The notes beneath the pieces are model-generated. The model made no database searches, was not told the origin of the DNA, and was given only the letters and a program-made list of their open reading frames with translations. Positions 31,944 to 43,689 of a stretch of 64,000 nt of DNA are shown here, piece after piece. The DNA is from Liolophura sinensis (Eukaryota > Mollusca > Polyplacophora > Chitonida > Chitonidae). The stretch's first letter is position 1. The number at the start of each line of letters is the position of its first letter. Made by a program: the position numbers and the translations under genes. The stretch covers positions 65,515,249 to 65,579,248 of the forward strand of contig NC_088295.1 in assembly GCF_032854445.1 (NCBI RefSeq), given 5' to 3'.

Positions 31944-32935
31944 TACGCTCATAACATCTGCGGGTATACCTCGGCAGGCTTTCACCTCACCCGCTGATAA
32001 AGGTAGCAGGATTTCTCTTTATTGACCTACTTAGGGAAGCCCAGCACAATGAATATTTACAAGCAGCGTCAACCAATGAAACACTTCTTCACCTGGGCTG
32101 TTTGGTCGAACAATATTTACCTAGACAACGGGGATGTGGCAAGCTTTACTGGCGCGCAAGATGGCTACTTCTTCAGGGGGTGCTGCCAACATTTCCAACA
32201 TCTGCCTTTTATGTCGGAAAACAGGGCCAATCACAAGAGGTAATGCGAATAACGGACCCAGAATTCTGTGACAAAGTACTGACTCTGTCGCATGTTCGAA
32301 CTTTGTATGTTTGCACTGTTTGTACAAATAAATTAAATAAAGCAGACATCCGACTAAAACAACTGGAAAGATGCCAACCCCAGTTGGAGGTGGAAAAGGA
32401 AAAGGTACAAGAGTCATTGGGCCACTTCAAAAGGAACTATTTACCCGCTAGTTCCCGATCCAGGGTCTCTTTCACTGACGCTGATGCAAATAGGCCTAGT
32501 TCACAGAGGAGACCTTCACAACCGAACTTGTATCATGTGTGATAGGCAGCGCTTCAAAACACAATGACTTCCCACTGCCAGTCGGTATATAAACAAGACT
32601 ATCATTTTTCAGTACCGCTGTATTTGCAAGAACAGTTTCAGGCTTTCAATTCATTAATGTTGAAAAAATTGTTCAATCTCTTCTCCTACTCCTTCCTCCA
32701 GCTGGTAAGCTGAGTCGGCCATGTTGTACGAGTGGTTAGTTCATCACGTGACTAAACCATCCAATAACATTTTGTGTAAGGATTTTCTTTATCTCTGGGG
32801 CATTTCGGCCATTTGATTGGCTCTTTGATAACTATGATAACTGGACCACCAGGTTCAATAACGAGAATGCTGCTACCTTTATCAGCGGGTGAGATGAAAG
32901 CCTGCTGAGGTATACCCGCTGATGTTATGAGCGTA
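31944..32935. mobile_element. 992-bp Mutator-like MITE with long terminal inverted repeats
   Basis: The ends are inverted repeats of about 66 bp with three mismatches. Each begins TACGCTCATAACATC, then GCGGGTATACCTC, and ends at CGCTGATAAAGGTAGCAG. A 9-bp direct repeat ACACGGTGT flanks the element (31935-31943 and 32936-32944). The paralogous segment at 25386-25404 lacks the insertion. Long TIRs with 9-bp duplications are typical of Mutator-like elements. No transposase was seen, so it is non-autonomous. The interior holds coding-like fragments on both strands. Confidence 0.88.
32161..32542 (+). pseudogene. Coding-like fragment inside the MITE (Cys-rich)
   Basis: From an ATG at 32161 one frame encodes a Cys-pair segment (NICLLCRKTGPITRG) and stops. 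A neighbouring frame then reads VRTLYVCTVCTNKLNKADI followed by a basic, Glu-rich helix-like stretch and a Ser/Pro-rich end, stopping at 32542. The two halves in different frames together look like one Cys2...Cys2 zinc-binding N-terminal module with a frameshift or lost intron between them. Capture of a host exon is one explanation; I do not recognise the family. Confidence 0.4.
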
Positions 32936-33109
32936 ACACGGTGTTAGCTACCACAAACGTTCTCAGCGCCTACTGCAAATGAAAATCTTACACATTATCT
33001 TGTGCATTTCTTGAGAATGAGATTTTTCAGCATTTCTACTTCTTTGAAAGAGTGGAGAAGTCTCTAGTAGCAATTTTTGATTTATCCTCGATGTTGGTAG
33101 TTTTCGTTT

Positions 33110-33696
33110 ACAGCTTGTACGACATGGCGCTATTTGTTTGCGTCTGCGCCATCTGAACTGCCCTCTGGCGAATGGTAGACGATATATCCACAGTTAGCCT
33201 AATACATTTCAATAGGTGATCGCCAGGAAGTGTGTTTGTTCTCTACACTAGGCGCAGTAAAATTTTAATCTGTGCTGGTGATTTTCCAGCCTTCGGCGCT
33301 CCAAAATACCACATACTTCCGAACTGTTTGAAAAAAACTTGTAACATACCTGTATCAAATGCACTTATAATGTGCATAGCAAATAGCCATTGATTCTTGT
33401 CGAAAAAAATTATCTTTGAGTAAAAATGGTAATAAATCGTTAACTGAACTTGGGTGTAGTCGGGAAATTCACTGCGGAACTCTACATGGCCCGGTTGATA
33501 TAACCAGTCGAACCAGGAAAACTACCCCGAGACAGTGAAAATGACGCTGCATTAGAAACTACCATTAGTTTTGCCTTCATTACTTTCTCGGCGGCTTCCT
33601 GTAAATCATTCACGACTTCCTGGAAAACGTTAAACTCGCATTTCTCCTCGTGAATCTGCTCAAAAATCTTTTTAAAATTTCAGTGTTTGTCGACAT
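33110..33696 (-). pseudogene. Degenerate third cGLR copy
   Basis: Minus-strand sequence starts at an ATG (33694-33696) followed by the equivalents of the first about 45 residues (AAATTTTAAAAAGATTTTTG, then a match to the FKVSKEVVNDL region). Short matches follow around LSRGSF, the QPGRVEFRS region, the DILKCITLTVDI region (33190-33230) and the PECNPEGEGA region (33120-33170). Deletions and frameshifts have removed the catalytic EFD segment and the C-terminal half. It lies upstream of the right intact gene in the same orientation, as expected of a tandem array. Confidence 0.8.
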
Positions 33697-34388
33697 TTTC
33701 TTTAAATATGTTGTGCAGAAGGCTATGTAGACATAATACTCCGCCTAAGTTACATGTAAGTAATAGTATCTCTATTTGTATTGATTTCTAATAATACTTT
33801 ATCTACTTGCAGATTATGCACAATATTACACACCTGAAACAATTTTACGGATGAATACTGATTAAATATTGACATGCGAGGACACCAGTGGTGAGGCTAA
33901 ACCTAAACAAGCCCTGTGTTTCGTACAGGTTCAAAGGTCAAGCTTGTCTAGTTGTGGCAGTGATGTTAAGCGGGGGAAGAGAGCGGCACATTCGCTGTAA
34001 GGAGTATGATCTGTGTTGAGTGAAACCAGGTTAACCTCTACAGAGCGTCATCTTCTTGATTAATTAACCTTACATTGTTTTCGATGATACTTTAGCTCTG
34101 CTGAACTTTACAACACTTAAACTGTAGACCTGGCCGTTGCTTAGACCTAACCTTGAAAGAGAAGGATTATATTTCGGTCTGAGTTACACGGCAGGGATGC
34201 AGAGTAAAATTAATATTTATAGAAGTATCAGAAAATAATGGAAAGTTATTATTTCGATCTGTATTTCGAATGACCATGCATGAAGTGGCCTCGTCAGCGT
34301 TGATCTACTATTTTCCAGTCCAATGACAAATGTCTACGTAAAGGAGCCATGCTTCCAGCCCTAACTTTGCAGTGGGCTACACGTAAAT

Positions 34389-34593
34389 ATTTATTTATTT
34401 ATTTGATTGGTGTTTTACGCCGTACTCAAGAATATTTCACTTTTACGACGACGGATAGCATCATGGTGAGAAAAAACGTACAGGGCCCGAGTCGAAACCT
34501 GCATAAGCTGGACTTGATCTCACAGCGACCGCATTAATGGAATAGTCTTGGGTGCTCACTGGCACACTTATCACCTCTTCCACGGAGGCCCGT
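34389..34593 (-). mobile_element. SINE, near full length, with target-site duplication
   Basis: This antisense copy runs from an ATTTATTTATTT tail through GGTGTTTTACGCCGTACTC and the TGATCTCACAGCGACCGC B-box region to CCACGGAGGCCCG. It is flanked by TACACGTAAAT (34378-34388) and TACACGTGAAT (34594-34604), an 11-bp target duplication with one mismatch. The middle is partly deleted. Confidence 0.9.
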
Positions 34594-35086
34594 TACACGT
34601 GAATGGTCTCGCCATATAATCTAATGTTCAGATTTGTGGTTGGGGATAGGTATCAAGCAACCGAACCACTTAATGTATTACAGCCTAGCAGACCCCGAGC
34701 CCAAGGGCCGCCTAATCTCCGGAATCTCTAGTATATCAGTTAGCCGGAAATGCCCAGTGGGCCAGGGTACAGCGGCTAATCTTTCCTACAATTGTTTTTA
34801 TCCTCAAACCAATATCAGTGAAAATCAGGGTGCGAGGAATTATTTCAGCCAATTTTCTTTTATGTTCATCTACATTCAAAAGAAATAACCTATCCTATGT
34901 AAGTTTTAAATGTAGTTTTATATGCAGTCACTGGGACCTATATGTGTATTTCAACTATGCAACTGTGGTCGTGTCAGGCAATTTATTGGCTTTATTATAT
35001 TTGTTGAATTATTTGATTATATTCATATTCAGAATTGTCTCACTTATAAAAATAGCCGTCGATTTTATTGTCGAAATATCCTGAGT

Positions 35087-35160
35087 GCCTGAAGAAAACC
35101 ACAGACCTCTTGGCAAGTTGCTGACAAACTTCCCATATGTGACAAACAGATGTAGTTAGT
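35087..35160 (+). mobile_element. Dispersed-repeat fragment
   Basis: GTGCCTGAAGAAAACCACAG continues into CCTCTTGGCAAGTTGCTGAC and AAACTTCCCATATGTGAC. The first 41 bases recur, inverted, inside array B at 8652-8698. Weaker relatives occur near 51109 and 63420. Confidence 0.65.
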
Positions 35161-35267
35161 GAAAGTTCTCTGGGCACTTTTAGACCCAGTAAGCAGTGGA
35201 GGCACGGTAATCTCGATTACCTATCAGAGTCGGGGATTAAACTAACACTACATGTGTTCTAACCATG

Positions 35268-35405
35268 GCGTGAGTGAGTGAGTGCTTGGGGTTTAACGTC
35301 GTACTCAACAATTTTTCAGTCATATGACGACGAAAGAATCCTTAGGGTGTATGTGATTTGCCTCCTTGTTGCAGGACGGATTTCAACCGCTCTTTTATCT
35401 AGTGC
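35268..35405 (+). mobile_element. Dispersed SINE-like repeat, GTGAGTGAGTG family (third copy)
   Basis: Starts GTGAGTGAGTGAGTGCTTGG, continues TTTAACGTCGTACTCAAC and CATATGACGACGAAAGAATC, and ends near CTCTTTTATCTAG. It is independent of the inverted arms, which confirms the family is dispersed. Confidence 0.87.
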
Positions 35406-38400
35406 TGCTTCACTGAGATGACTCACCTAGTCATGGAAAAAGAGCCTCAAAGAAACTTAACCATTGACCATAGATCGTTAGTCCCTACGAAGCAGGGCAA
35501 GACCAAGGGACAATACTCTTGATATTTCTATCGTCATTGTAAAATGGAAATGTACCTACCGCCTCCTTTGAGGTTACATCTCTAATATACTTGTTCGCCA
35601 TGCTTTTTACAACGGCGGCATCGAAAGCGAGTCTCTTGCATCACGTCACCCGATATGAGATGACTACTCTCGCCTTATGCGGACAACTGCACGTGATGGC
35701 GAACGCACTGAACTGTTGAGCAGTGCGCTACTTATAGGCGTTCGTGGGTATTATTATCATGTCCGTCGTGCTTAAGCTGAACCGAAGCAATTGAAATATA
35801 TTTACACACTCACCACTTGATTTTGCATATCAGAATTCAGAGGGGATGCAGCAATAATTATCGTGAGTTCTCGCGACTGGATGACCCAAAGCACAAGTTT
35901 ATATACAAGACTTTTACCATACCCAGACGATTAGACTGAAATGACATCTCACAAAGAGCGGTGACCTGCTTTACCTTCGACTCAACAGAAACGCCACCTC
36001 ATTTTTATATGGATGTTTTTGATTATTCAGATACAGGTGTGTGCTTGATTTTGTATAGTTGGTAGAGATTTAGACTCATGGAATCTGGAAATACTTGTTA
36101 AATATCTGATACTCATCTATCAACCATTATCCCCGAATTTGGGGGGAAATCACTGCGCTGATGGCAGTTAACGGTAACTGACGTACTTAAAAGGTATTAT
36201 ACTGTAAATAACACTAAGAAGACAACATGACCTGGATTGTGCGTTACACGAGCGCATTGATTTTCTTTACTATTTATGTAAAGATTTATGTACAGCTTCA
36301 ACCTCAAAAATATATATGCCCCAACTTTCGCGTGGTGCAATGCCATTCCAAGACACACAGCACTTTGCTCTACAACATATGAAAAAATCTACCTAGCATG
36401 ACCACCATTTTTTGATCTGTGGTTGCTCGACGTGGAAGTAACCTCCAGGGGGTAAGAAATAACACTGGCAAAAAGTTTTCAGCTCTGTTCAAAACAGACA
36501 AAATTCTGACATATTTTAACTAGGTGCAAACTAACTCCAGAAATTTATAGTGCAATAACATTGTAATATGTGTATATGGCAGTATTGCCCAATCGGTGCT
36601 CATTCACTCTTCAGTTCGCAGGCAAATCTTGGACGGAATTGCCTGGATTGCGCATGTGTAACATCAGTCGCGTTGGTAAGAAGCTCCTGAGTGATTGTAC
36701 TGCTCTAACAAGCTAACTCCTCGGCAGTTACACCATTGAAGTAATGAAGACCAGATAAAACATAATGCAAATACTTATGAAAACGTGTGTCCTCATGAGT
36801 ATTTTTATATGTATCTTTGTGGCTTAAAAGTACAATTATGTGAAGCTATATTCAGCTTGACTTCATCTACTCACCATCAAGAATGTGAGCAGTGCTATCT
36901 GATCATTTCCACTTCTACCATACTATGGCGACAATAATGTTAAACCCATTCTAGGCATACAAGTGTTATTATTGCATTCAGGGAGGTTAACACTTATGTA
37001 TGCATTTTGACAGCACTGTTTATCCGACTGTTGAGAGCGACTTGGACGTCTCAAATTTGCACCTGAGCAGAAGTATATGTGGTGTTATCCACCCTAGGTG
37101 TCAGCCATCATGGCGGCGCCTCGTTTTGAAACTGAGGTTGTGATGCGCATTGTCACTTTGGATGTATTAAAATTTGCAATCAAGGTGCAACTGAATAAAT
37201 ATTTAAGTTGATTAATGAGAAACTACCATGTTTAATACAGGATTTTAGGATACTGATCTAATTCGTTGGACAAAAACATTCCTTCTGTCTTTCAGTCGTC
37301 AATGAAAACTGTGAACCGCTTCTTTTGGCATGAATCCGTCACAATTTCTTACTTTATATACATTCTTGGTTTTTGGTTGTTTGCGTTGAACGTAGCTTTA
37401 GAAACTGATCTTGCCATTATTGGCCCGGAGTGTGGTTGACATTATGGTTGACAGCTGCTGTGCGAAAGTTTGTATGAACGCCTCGGTACGTAATTTTCAT
37501 GCAGTTATTACATGAAACTTCCTACCTGTAGGTCAAGATTGTAGATTCATAGATTATATATATCTAGCTACCCTCTTATATACATAGTTCCTCTGCTTAG
37601 AACCTCAAAGAACATTTAACTTTCTTAATGGAATACCATTATTTTGATTCCTATGTAAATGTTGACTAATTCCGATGAACAACATCTGAAATTGAAACCA
37701 AATGCTGAAGTATATTGTCCTGGGACGGAGAACGAAGAGCCATCTAGGGGAATTAAATATTTGATATGGCACTGCTTCTATAAAGCTGATCTCCGTTACT
37801 GATGAGCTGGCTTTGTGGTTTAGCGAATGGCAAATCACAGGAGACAAGCAGAAACCACGTGTATGTAATGTGTACTGTCGGCGGACAAGTTAGCCAAGGA
37901 TTGTTGGTGTATAGAACGACGAGCTACCTAGAAAAATCACGGCATCATAATGCCCTCATATTTCATGACTTTTGTCTGATGAGAACAATGCCATCTACTT
38001 CCTAGCGATGAAGATATGCAGTCATAAAGCGTCTAATTTACACTAGGTATCTTGGCCCCGTGATTGTGGCCCTTTGCACTTTTGCGGACGATGGATGGTC
38101 GTGACTCTATCCCATCATTCTCTACCTCTTCAGTCTCAGTGATCAATTAGTGCTGTATGACACATCTTCCCAGTTTCTAATCAATCACAAGGTTAATATA
38201 ATTGCTTTCTGATATCGCCGAGATTGCTCAATGAGCGGGGATATTTGTGGAGGCTGGAACCAAACGCGTGTCGTCAGCGCGTGACCTTGGCAATTTCTTT
38301 ACAGTCTCCATTCACTGTTTACCTGATAAGTAATAGTTTTCCCATCACAGCACAATGCATATCGTAATTTGTCAATTTCCTAATAGAACGCTGGCAGTCT

Positions 38401-39224
38401 TGTGTCGCTCACCCTGGATCACCCTCTCCAGAACTTCCCGCAATTAGAAACTGTCATTTGATCACGGGAGCTCAACGCAAAAACAAGCCCATAAAGCAGG
38501 GTTTTTTTGTTTACAGATCTCGTACAAGATATCTTTCATTCCTGTCTCTTTCTGATTACATAAGTTGATGATTTTGCATGTTGTATTTCCACACCGTGTC
38601 CAGTTGTAAAATTTGTTTATCCTTGTGTATTGTTTGTTGAACATTGCATCGGTTGCACATCACTGACTTAAACCACAAGCGTGATTACCCGTGTAAAACC
38701 TTGAAGTGTATCATACGTAAGACTCTGGCAACTTGGTCCTTCTCATCGTGGGGGGGGGGGGTGAGGGTGGCAGTAGACCATTTAATGGCCTGTAAGGGAT
38801 TAGTACACTGACTGGGTTTAATGTCTGGTGTCTTCGCTGTGGTATTGCAGCAGTATAAATCTGTGTATACATGCATGAAAGTGACGCAAATTGCTGATCA
38901 AACGATCAAAATTGGAAATTGTTTTTTTGTAATATGTACATGTTGTAGATATAACCAGTTGCAAAAATCGTTTCAAACGTATGTTAACATCCGTTGAAAT
39001 ATCCCTTACGACAATTCATTCCTCCTAATAAGTGATTCTGCCGTCATTGCGGTTTAAGTGATCTTACCATGTTTTTTTCATTTTTATCCTCTTTGCGGTT
39101 TCCTTATTGCTGATTCTATCCTTTGATCGAAAATTATCCTCTAGCTCATCACGTCTTGGCTGTTTTCATCGTCTTTGTTTATTAACTGTTAAACAAGTCG
39201 TCTATGTTGATTTTTACCGTCATT
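35406..39224. other. Gene-poor sequence
   Basis: No coding exon, RNA gene or full transposon was recognised in 3.8 kb. A run of 12 G occurs at 38750-38761. Open frames here are all under 85 codons without recognisable motifs. Confidence 0.5.
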
Positions 39225-39235
39225 GTAGATTTGGT

Positions 39236-39490
39236 TTATATATTTATTTTTTCATTGATGTTTTACGCCATACTCAAGAATATTTCACTTACACGACGGC
39301 GGCCATCATTATGGTGGGTGGAAAACCGGGCACAGCCCGGGGGAAAACCCACGACCATCCGTAGGTTGCTGACAGACCTTCCCACGTACGGTCAGGGAAG
39401 AAAGCCAGCATGAGCTGGACTTAAACTCACAGCGACCGCATTGGTGAGAGACTCCTGGGTCATTTCGTTTGCGCTAGCGCGCTAACCACC
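39236..39490 (-). mobile_element. SINE, full length, with 11-bp target duplication
   Basis: The antisense copy contains the tail, GATGTTTTACGCCATACTCA, GGCGGCCATCATTATGGTGG, the AAACTCACAGCGACCGCATT B-box region and the GCGCTAGCGCGCTAACC A-box region. GTAGATTTGGT flanks it at 39225-39235 and 39491-39501. The exact duplication shows LINE-type target-primed insertion and a fairly young age. Confidence 0.95.
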
Positions 39491-39669
39491 GTAGATTTGG
39501 TGTCCTCATTGCTGTTTGTATCCTCTTGATCGAACTATGATCCAGATCACTACCTCTTTGCTGCTTGCATCCTTTGTGTTAGTGCATCCTGCATGCTTAT
39601 CGTATTATCTTTCAATCTCGCCTTCATTGCCCGTCTTGCGCTCATTATTGAACTAAAGGCCATAGTTGA

Positions 39670-39865
39670 TTTGTGGACCATGGGTGATCTTGTCATGATT
39701 GGTGATCTTACCCTCTGTCGTTGCTGATCTTGCACTCAGTGTTGATTTCGTCATGGTTGTTGATCTTGTCATGATGGTTGACCTTGCCGCCGTTGCAGAT
39801 ATTGCTCACATTGCTGATCAAGCTCTCATTGTTGACCCAGCGGACATTGCTGATTTTAGTCTCCC
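39670..39865 (+). repeat. 18-bp tandem repeat with six-codon periodicity
   Basis: Units of the form GATCTTGTCATGATGGTT repeat about nine times with divergence, continuing more loosely upstream on both sides of the SINE at 39236. Because 18 is a multiple of three, one plus frame (39699-39911) stays open and shows a six-residue period (DLVMMV, DLAAVA, DIAHIA). I see no start context, domain or splice evidence for a protein. Confidence 0.75.
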
Positions 39866-39911
39866 TAAAGACTCACCACAAGCTTATGAGAACATGCTGG
39901 TAATTATATAG

Positions 39912-41164
39912 CTGAAAGAAGAGTTGTGATTTGATATTTTGCACAAATTTATTGAAACCACGGGCCCGTTCTACAAAGTTGTTGCAACGCTGCCTCAAGA
40001 CCATTTACCATTGTGATGTATTTCTTCACTGTATGTTGTCATGGAAATTGCGCCAAGCTCAGGTTGCTACAGGTTAGTAGAACGGATCCCTGAACAGACA
40101 TGATGAGACTGAAATGATGCGATTGAAGGGATACTCCTACCAAGAATTAAAAAAACAACGTTTGGAATTTTGAGAGTTTTCATGTAAATGCTAGTATACA
40201 GCCTGAATAGATCACGGCCTGTGTTTCTCGTTCTACTTCTAACATACCAGAATTTCTGTAGCTTGATATTCAAAAGCTGCTACATGCCTGGGTGGATGTC
40301 GTTGGACAGACACAGACAGCTTATGGAAGTTGCTCTTCCAGTCTCTGTTGGTTTATTTATACCCACCGACGAGTCAATTAACCGCATGAGCATGATGAAT
40401 CAGTCGCAAGGCACAGGGACCGCCACAGGATAGGTCAACATAACAAAACGTACCCATTAAAGTTTTTTCATGTGACAGCTATACTTTACCAGATGATTGT
40501 ATTTTGTCCCATTATGATGTTTTACCGAATGCACTGGATTTCATCTTTATGACAGTTGGAGCACACCGATGTCAACAAAATTATTTAACCCACAAAGCCC
40601 ATGGATGGTTAGTGTTACTCGAAACCATGTAAAGCAATATGTTATTTTGTTACCAAAGAATCGAGCAGCAATGTCCGAGAAAGTAGAGAAAGTGGGATGC
40701 CTGGGTGTAAAACCGAACAGGATCATTGGTACCACTATAAAACTGTCTGTCTTAGTACGTAGTTGCTTGGGGTTCAGTAATATGTAATAGTTCAAATTCT
40801 GCTCGTCTCGGTGTCAGTATGCTTACGTCAGCACAGTAGCAGAGGTTTGTCGCTAAAGGCAAAAGAAGTTCTACATCATCGCCTGACTTGTTATGTATGA
40901 AATGTTAGACAACTTCTCTTGACATTATTTTATCAGTCTCCTGTTTTTTCTGCATTCCCGATTTCCTTCAGGAACTTCCTGATTTGCTAAGATTTTTTTG
41001 TCCAAACTTCAGTTTGTAAACATTTGCAAACTCGTCATCTTTTTCAGATCATAGTCTGACAAAGCATCTTGAGTAATTCTATACCAGTGACGTCTAAGAA
41101 ATTACAATGAGCATCAATGCATTTTTTACCTATTTCTGCATAAAAGATCATGCTAGAGGGCGTG
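39912..41164. other. Gene-poor sequence
   Basis: Nothing recognisable. Overlapping short frames on both strands at 40547-40795 look like chance. Confidence 0.5.
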
Positions 41165-41325
41165 TAAGTTCCTGCAGTTTAAGCATTTACATGAACAGTA
41201 AGACAAAACCCTTAACTGAGGTAAATTGACCAGAGCCCGTAATTCACTGGTTACGGGTGTCCATTTGCCAACTATGACACTGTCGTCGTGGCCCTGGTTT
41301 TATTCTCTGTACTGTAAGTCTTTTA
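41165..41325 (-). mobile_element. Unclassified dispersed repeat, copy 1
   Basis: In reverse complement it shares GTCATAGTTGGCAAATGG, GGGCTCTGGTCAATT and TTCATGTAAATGCTTAAAC with 51899-52100 and 56525-56700. No terminal structure or coding sequence was seen, so the class is unknown. Confidence 0.7.
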
Positions 41326-42384
41326 TTATATTGACGGGCCTGATCTGAATTGAATATGACATCGGCATCTGCATAAATGTCAACCAACAATTAACACTGT
41401 TTAACATTGTTTTGCATATTCTAATATAGTTTGCTATGTATACAGAATGCTAGCGTACACACCGTATAGTCAAGCTTGTTCTACCTTATTTAGTAAGTAG
41501 TTATAGTAGTCGAAAACGCTATAAAAAGAGGTCGATGAAACCATAATATCGATGGATGGCATTCTAGCTTTTGGCGAACAGGATTCGCTAGACGTTATCT
41601 CGTCTGCAAAAATAGAGCTTTTGAGTCGATAAACTATTTGTCCCTTGTTCTTGCTGACATAATAGAGCTCTGGGCAAATGTATATGGAGCAGGTTTTGAC
41701 CCGGCGTGTACCAGTCGTCCTCCGTTATTGGCCGATTAACTACCAGATCTCTATTGATACCTGTCCAGAAATTGAGTTGACGGTGGTAATTCGTTGTGTA
41801 GGCGCGTTGAAAACCCCTGTATATTTAGCGATTCTGGGGTCAATAAGCATCCAATCTGAACTGCACTAGTACCTACGATAAATTGTTAGATAGAAACCAC
41901 GTCTAGAGAACGCCCCCCCCCCTCCCCCCACTTTCTCTCTCCCACGCGTCTTAAAGGAATCTAAATGAGTTTTAGCGTCCCTTCCTCTTTATGTCATAAT
42001 TATCAGAGAAAATGTGTTATCCCTGTGCGGCGGAGGCCTAATGAAATTTGCCCACATTGCGGAGAGTTCTCGGAGAACTACTCCATGCGTGAGATTGGTA
42101 AACGTTAGCCGTAAACAGGCGTCTTATTCTGAATGTTGGCCCACTCCTGCATTTGCCTAGGCATCTTCAGCTAACAGCGTACTTTCGCAACGCTCAAACA
42201 CTAACTACTGAATGTACCGCCATGTATGGGCTATATTTTTCACTTCTTTTTCAGCGATGTAAATAGCGTACATCAGTCATAAGGAGAATGCTTCAGATAG
42301 ATTTAAGGTTACGTTGTAGTGTTAAGGGCTGACATTTAAAGTGTGTATATTTTTTTTATTCCAAGTTCAAATTTAGGTTTTTAG
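41326..42384. other. Gene-poor sequence
   Basis: No gene was recognised. A C-rich tract (CCCCCCCCCC, then TCCCCCC) lies at about 41911-41928. Confidence 0.5.
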
Positions 42385-42530
42385 GATGTTGTGACCCAGG
42401 AGTCTCTCATGAATGCGATCGCTGTGAGTTCAAGTCCAGTTCATGCTGGTTCTCTCTCCAGACACACGTGGGAAGGTCTGCCAGCAACCTGTGGATGTTC
42501 GCATGCTTCCCCCGGGTTCTATGAGCTGTA
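42385..42530 (+). mobile_element. SINE fragment, sense (head and body)
   Basis: Contains TGACCCAGGAGTCTCTCATG, the B-box-like GTGAGTTCAAGTCCAGTTC, GTGGGAAGGTCTGCCAGCAA and CCCCCGGGTTCTATG. The tail is missing. Confidence 0.85.
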
Positions 42531-42835
42531 TTAAAAGGAAACAAAACAATTAGATCAGTTATACTGGAAACCCGTAAAATATCTGAAATCCCCTTAGCAG
42601 CAAGTTTTTGTAATTGCGATTTTTCTTTACTTAAGAAACTTCAAGTCTCCATGGAAAATCGAATAAAACCTCTGCCTCCCTTGGTGTCACGATATTATTA
42701 ATCTATAATAACGTCTGTGATCTATTAGCCAGTGACAAGGCACGTGGGGTCGCTTCACAAAGCGCAGGCAGTGTTACGTGTGCGTAACTTCCACCACAAC
42801 CAGTACTGTAGGGATTACGTCGTCATGTGAACTAC

Positions 42836-42925
42836 CTCTCACCATACTACTGGTCGCCGTCGTATAATTGAAATATTCTTAAGTAATGCGTAAAACACCA
42901 ATAAAATAAATAAATAAATACTATT
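42836..42925 (+). mobile_element. SINE 3' fragment, sense
   Basis: GTCGCCGTCGTATAATTGAA, ATATTCTTAAGTAATGCG, then an AATAAATAAATAAAT tail. Confidence 0.85.
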
Positions 42926-43588
42926 TGGTGGATACATAGATACAGAAATGATAATGTGTCATACCATACATTTGTCCATTTCCGAGGTTACCATGTTACC
43001 CAGACTGCCAATTTCACAATGTCCAATGTGACCTCGCCCCCATTCTACAGGTACAACTCAAATTGTTTTGCATGTGCAGTTTTAAGTGTTTGTGGATACA
43101 AACATAGATATGCGAAGATGAGTGACAAAGAGTAAGGCTTTACATTTGTTCCATTCCATGATTGCCATGGTGACCGGATTGCCAGTTCCCGTATATCTAA
43201 CAGATGAATATAGGCATGACTTCCTGTCCGGGATATAGCTCCTACTGTGCTGCATCTGCAGTTTTAAATATTTGGTGAGTAAAAAGAATAAGAAGTGACG
43301 GTGTGTGGCCTTGAGTCCATTTTTGATGTTCGCTATGTAAGCAGGAGTATCTTTGGGTGTATACTGAGTTAACCTGAACTTTTGCTTAAATGTATGTTTA
43401 TTCCAAACATACCAAAGCATGTTTAGATGTATTCACGCTGTTTTAACAAACAGTCTCTCGCCTAGAACTCCGATTTCTGTCGAACCCAGGCATAGTGAGA
43501 ATATTATTTTCTTTTAAAGAAATCCGTATTTATAGATAAAGATGTATGTATCAACTGCCTTGCATGGCATTAAAATCACGTACATAAA

Positions 43589-43685
43589 TATGGTTCCTCC
43601 CACCATAATGTTATTCGCCGTTGTATTAGAGAAATATTCTTGAGTACGACGTAAAACACCAATCATATAAATAAATAAATAAACA
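43589..43685 (+). mobile_element. SINE 3' fragment, sense
   Basis: CCTCCCACCATAATG, CGCCGTTGTATTAGAG, AAATATTCTTGAGTACGACG and an ATAAATAAATAAAT tail. Confidence 0.85.
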
Positions 43686-43689
43686 AAAA

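Larger units (their letters stand above)
33697..35267. other. Flank of third cGLR copy and SINE-bearing intergenic sequence
   Basis: Words near 34010-34150 (CCAGGTTAACCTCTACAGAG, TAAACTGTAGACCTGGCC) resemble cGLR 5' flanks elsewhere in the window, so the cluster probably ends here. A SINE follows at 34389. At 35087-35127 lies the dispersed-repeat segment also found inside minisatellite array B. Short open frames at 34634-34888 and 34818-35084 have no recognisable features. Confidence 0.5.

Noticed and set aside
32102-32542. 146-codon frame as an intact gene
   Set aside because: It lies inside a MITE, its start falls outside the Cys-rich similarity, and the plausible protein changes frame in the middle.
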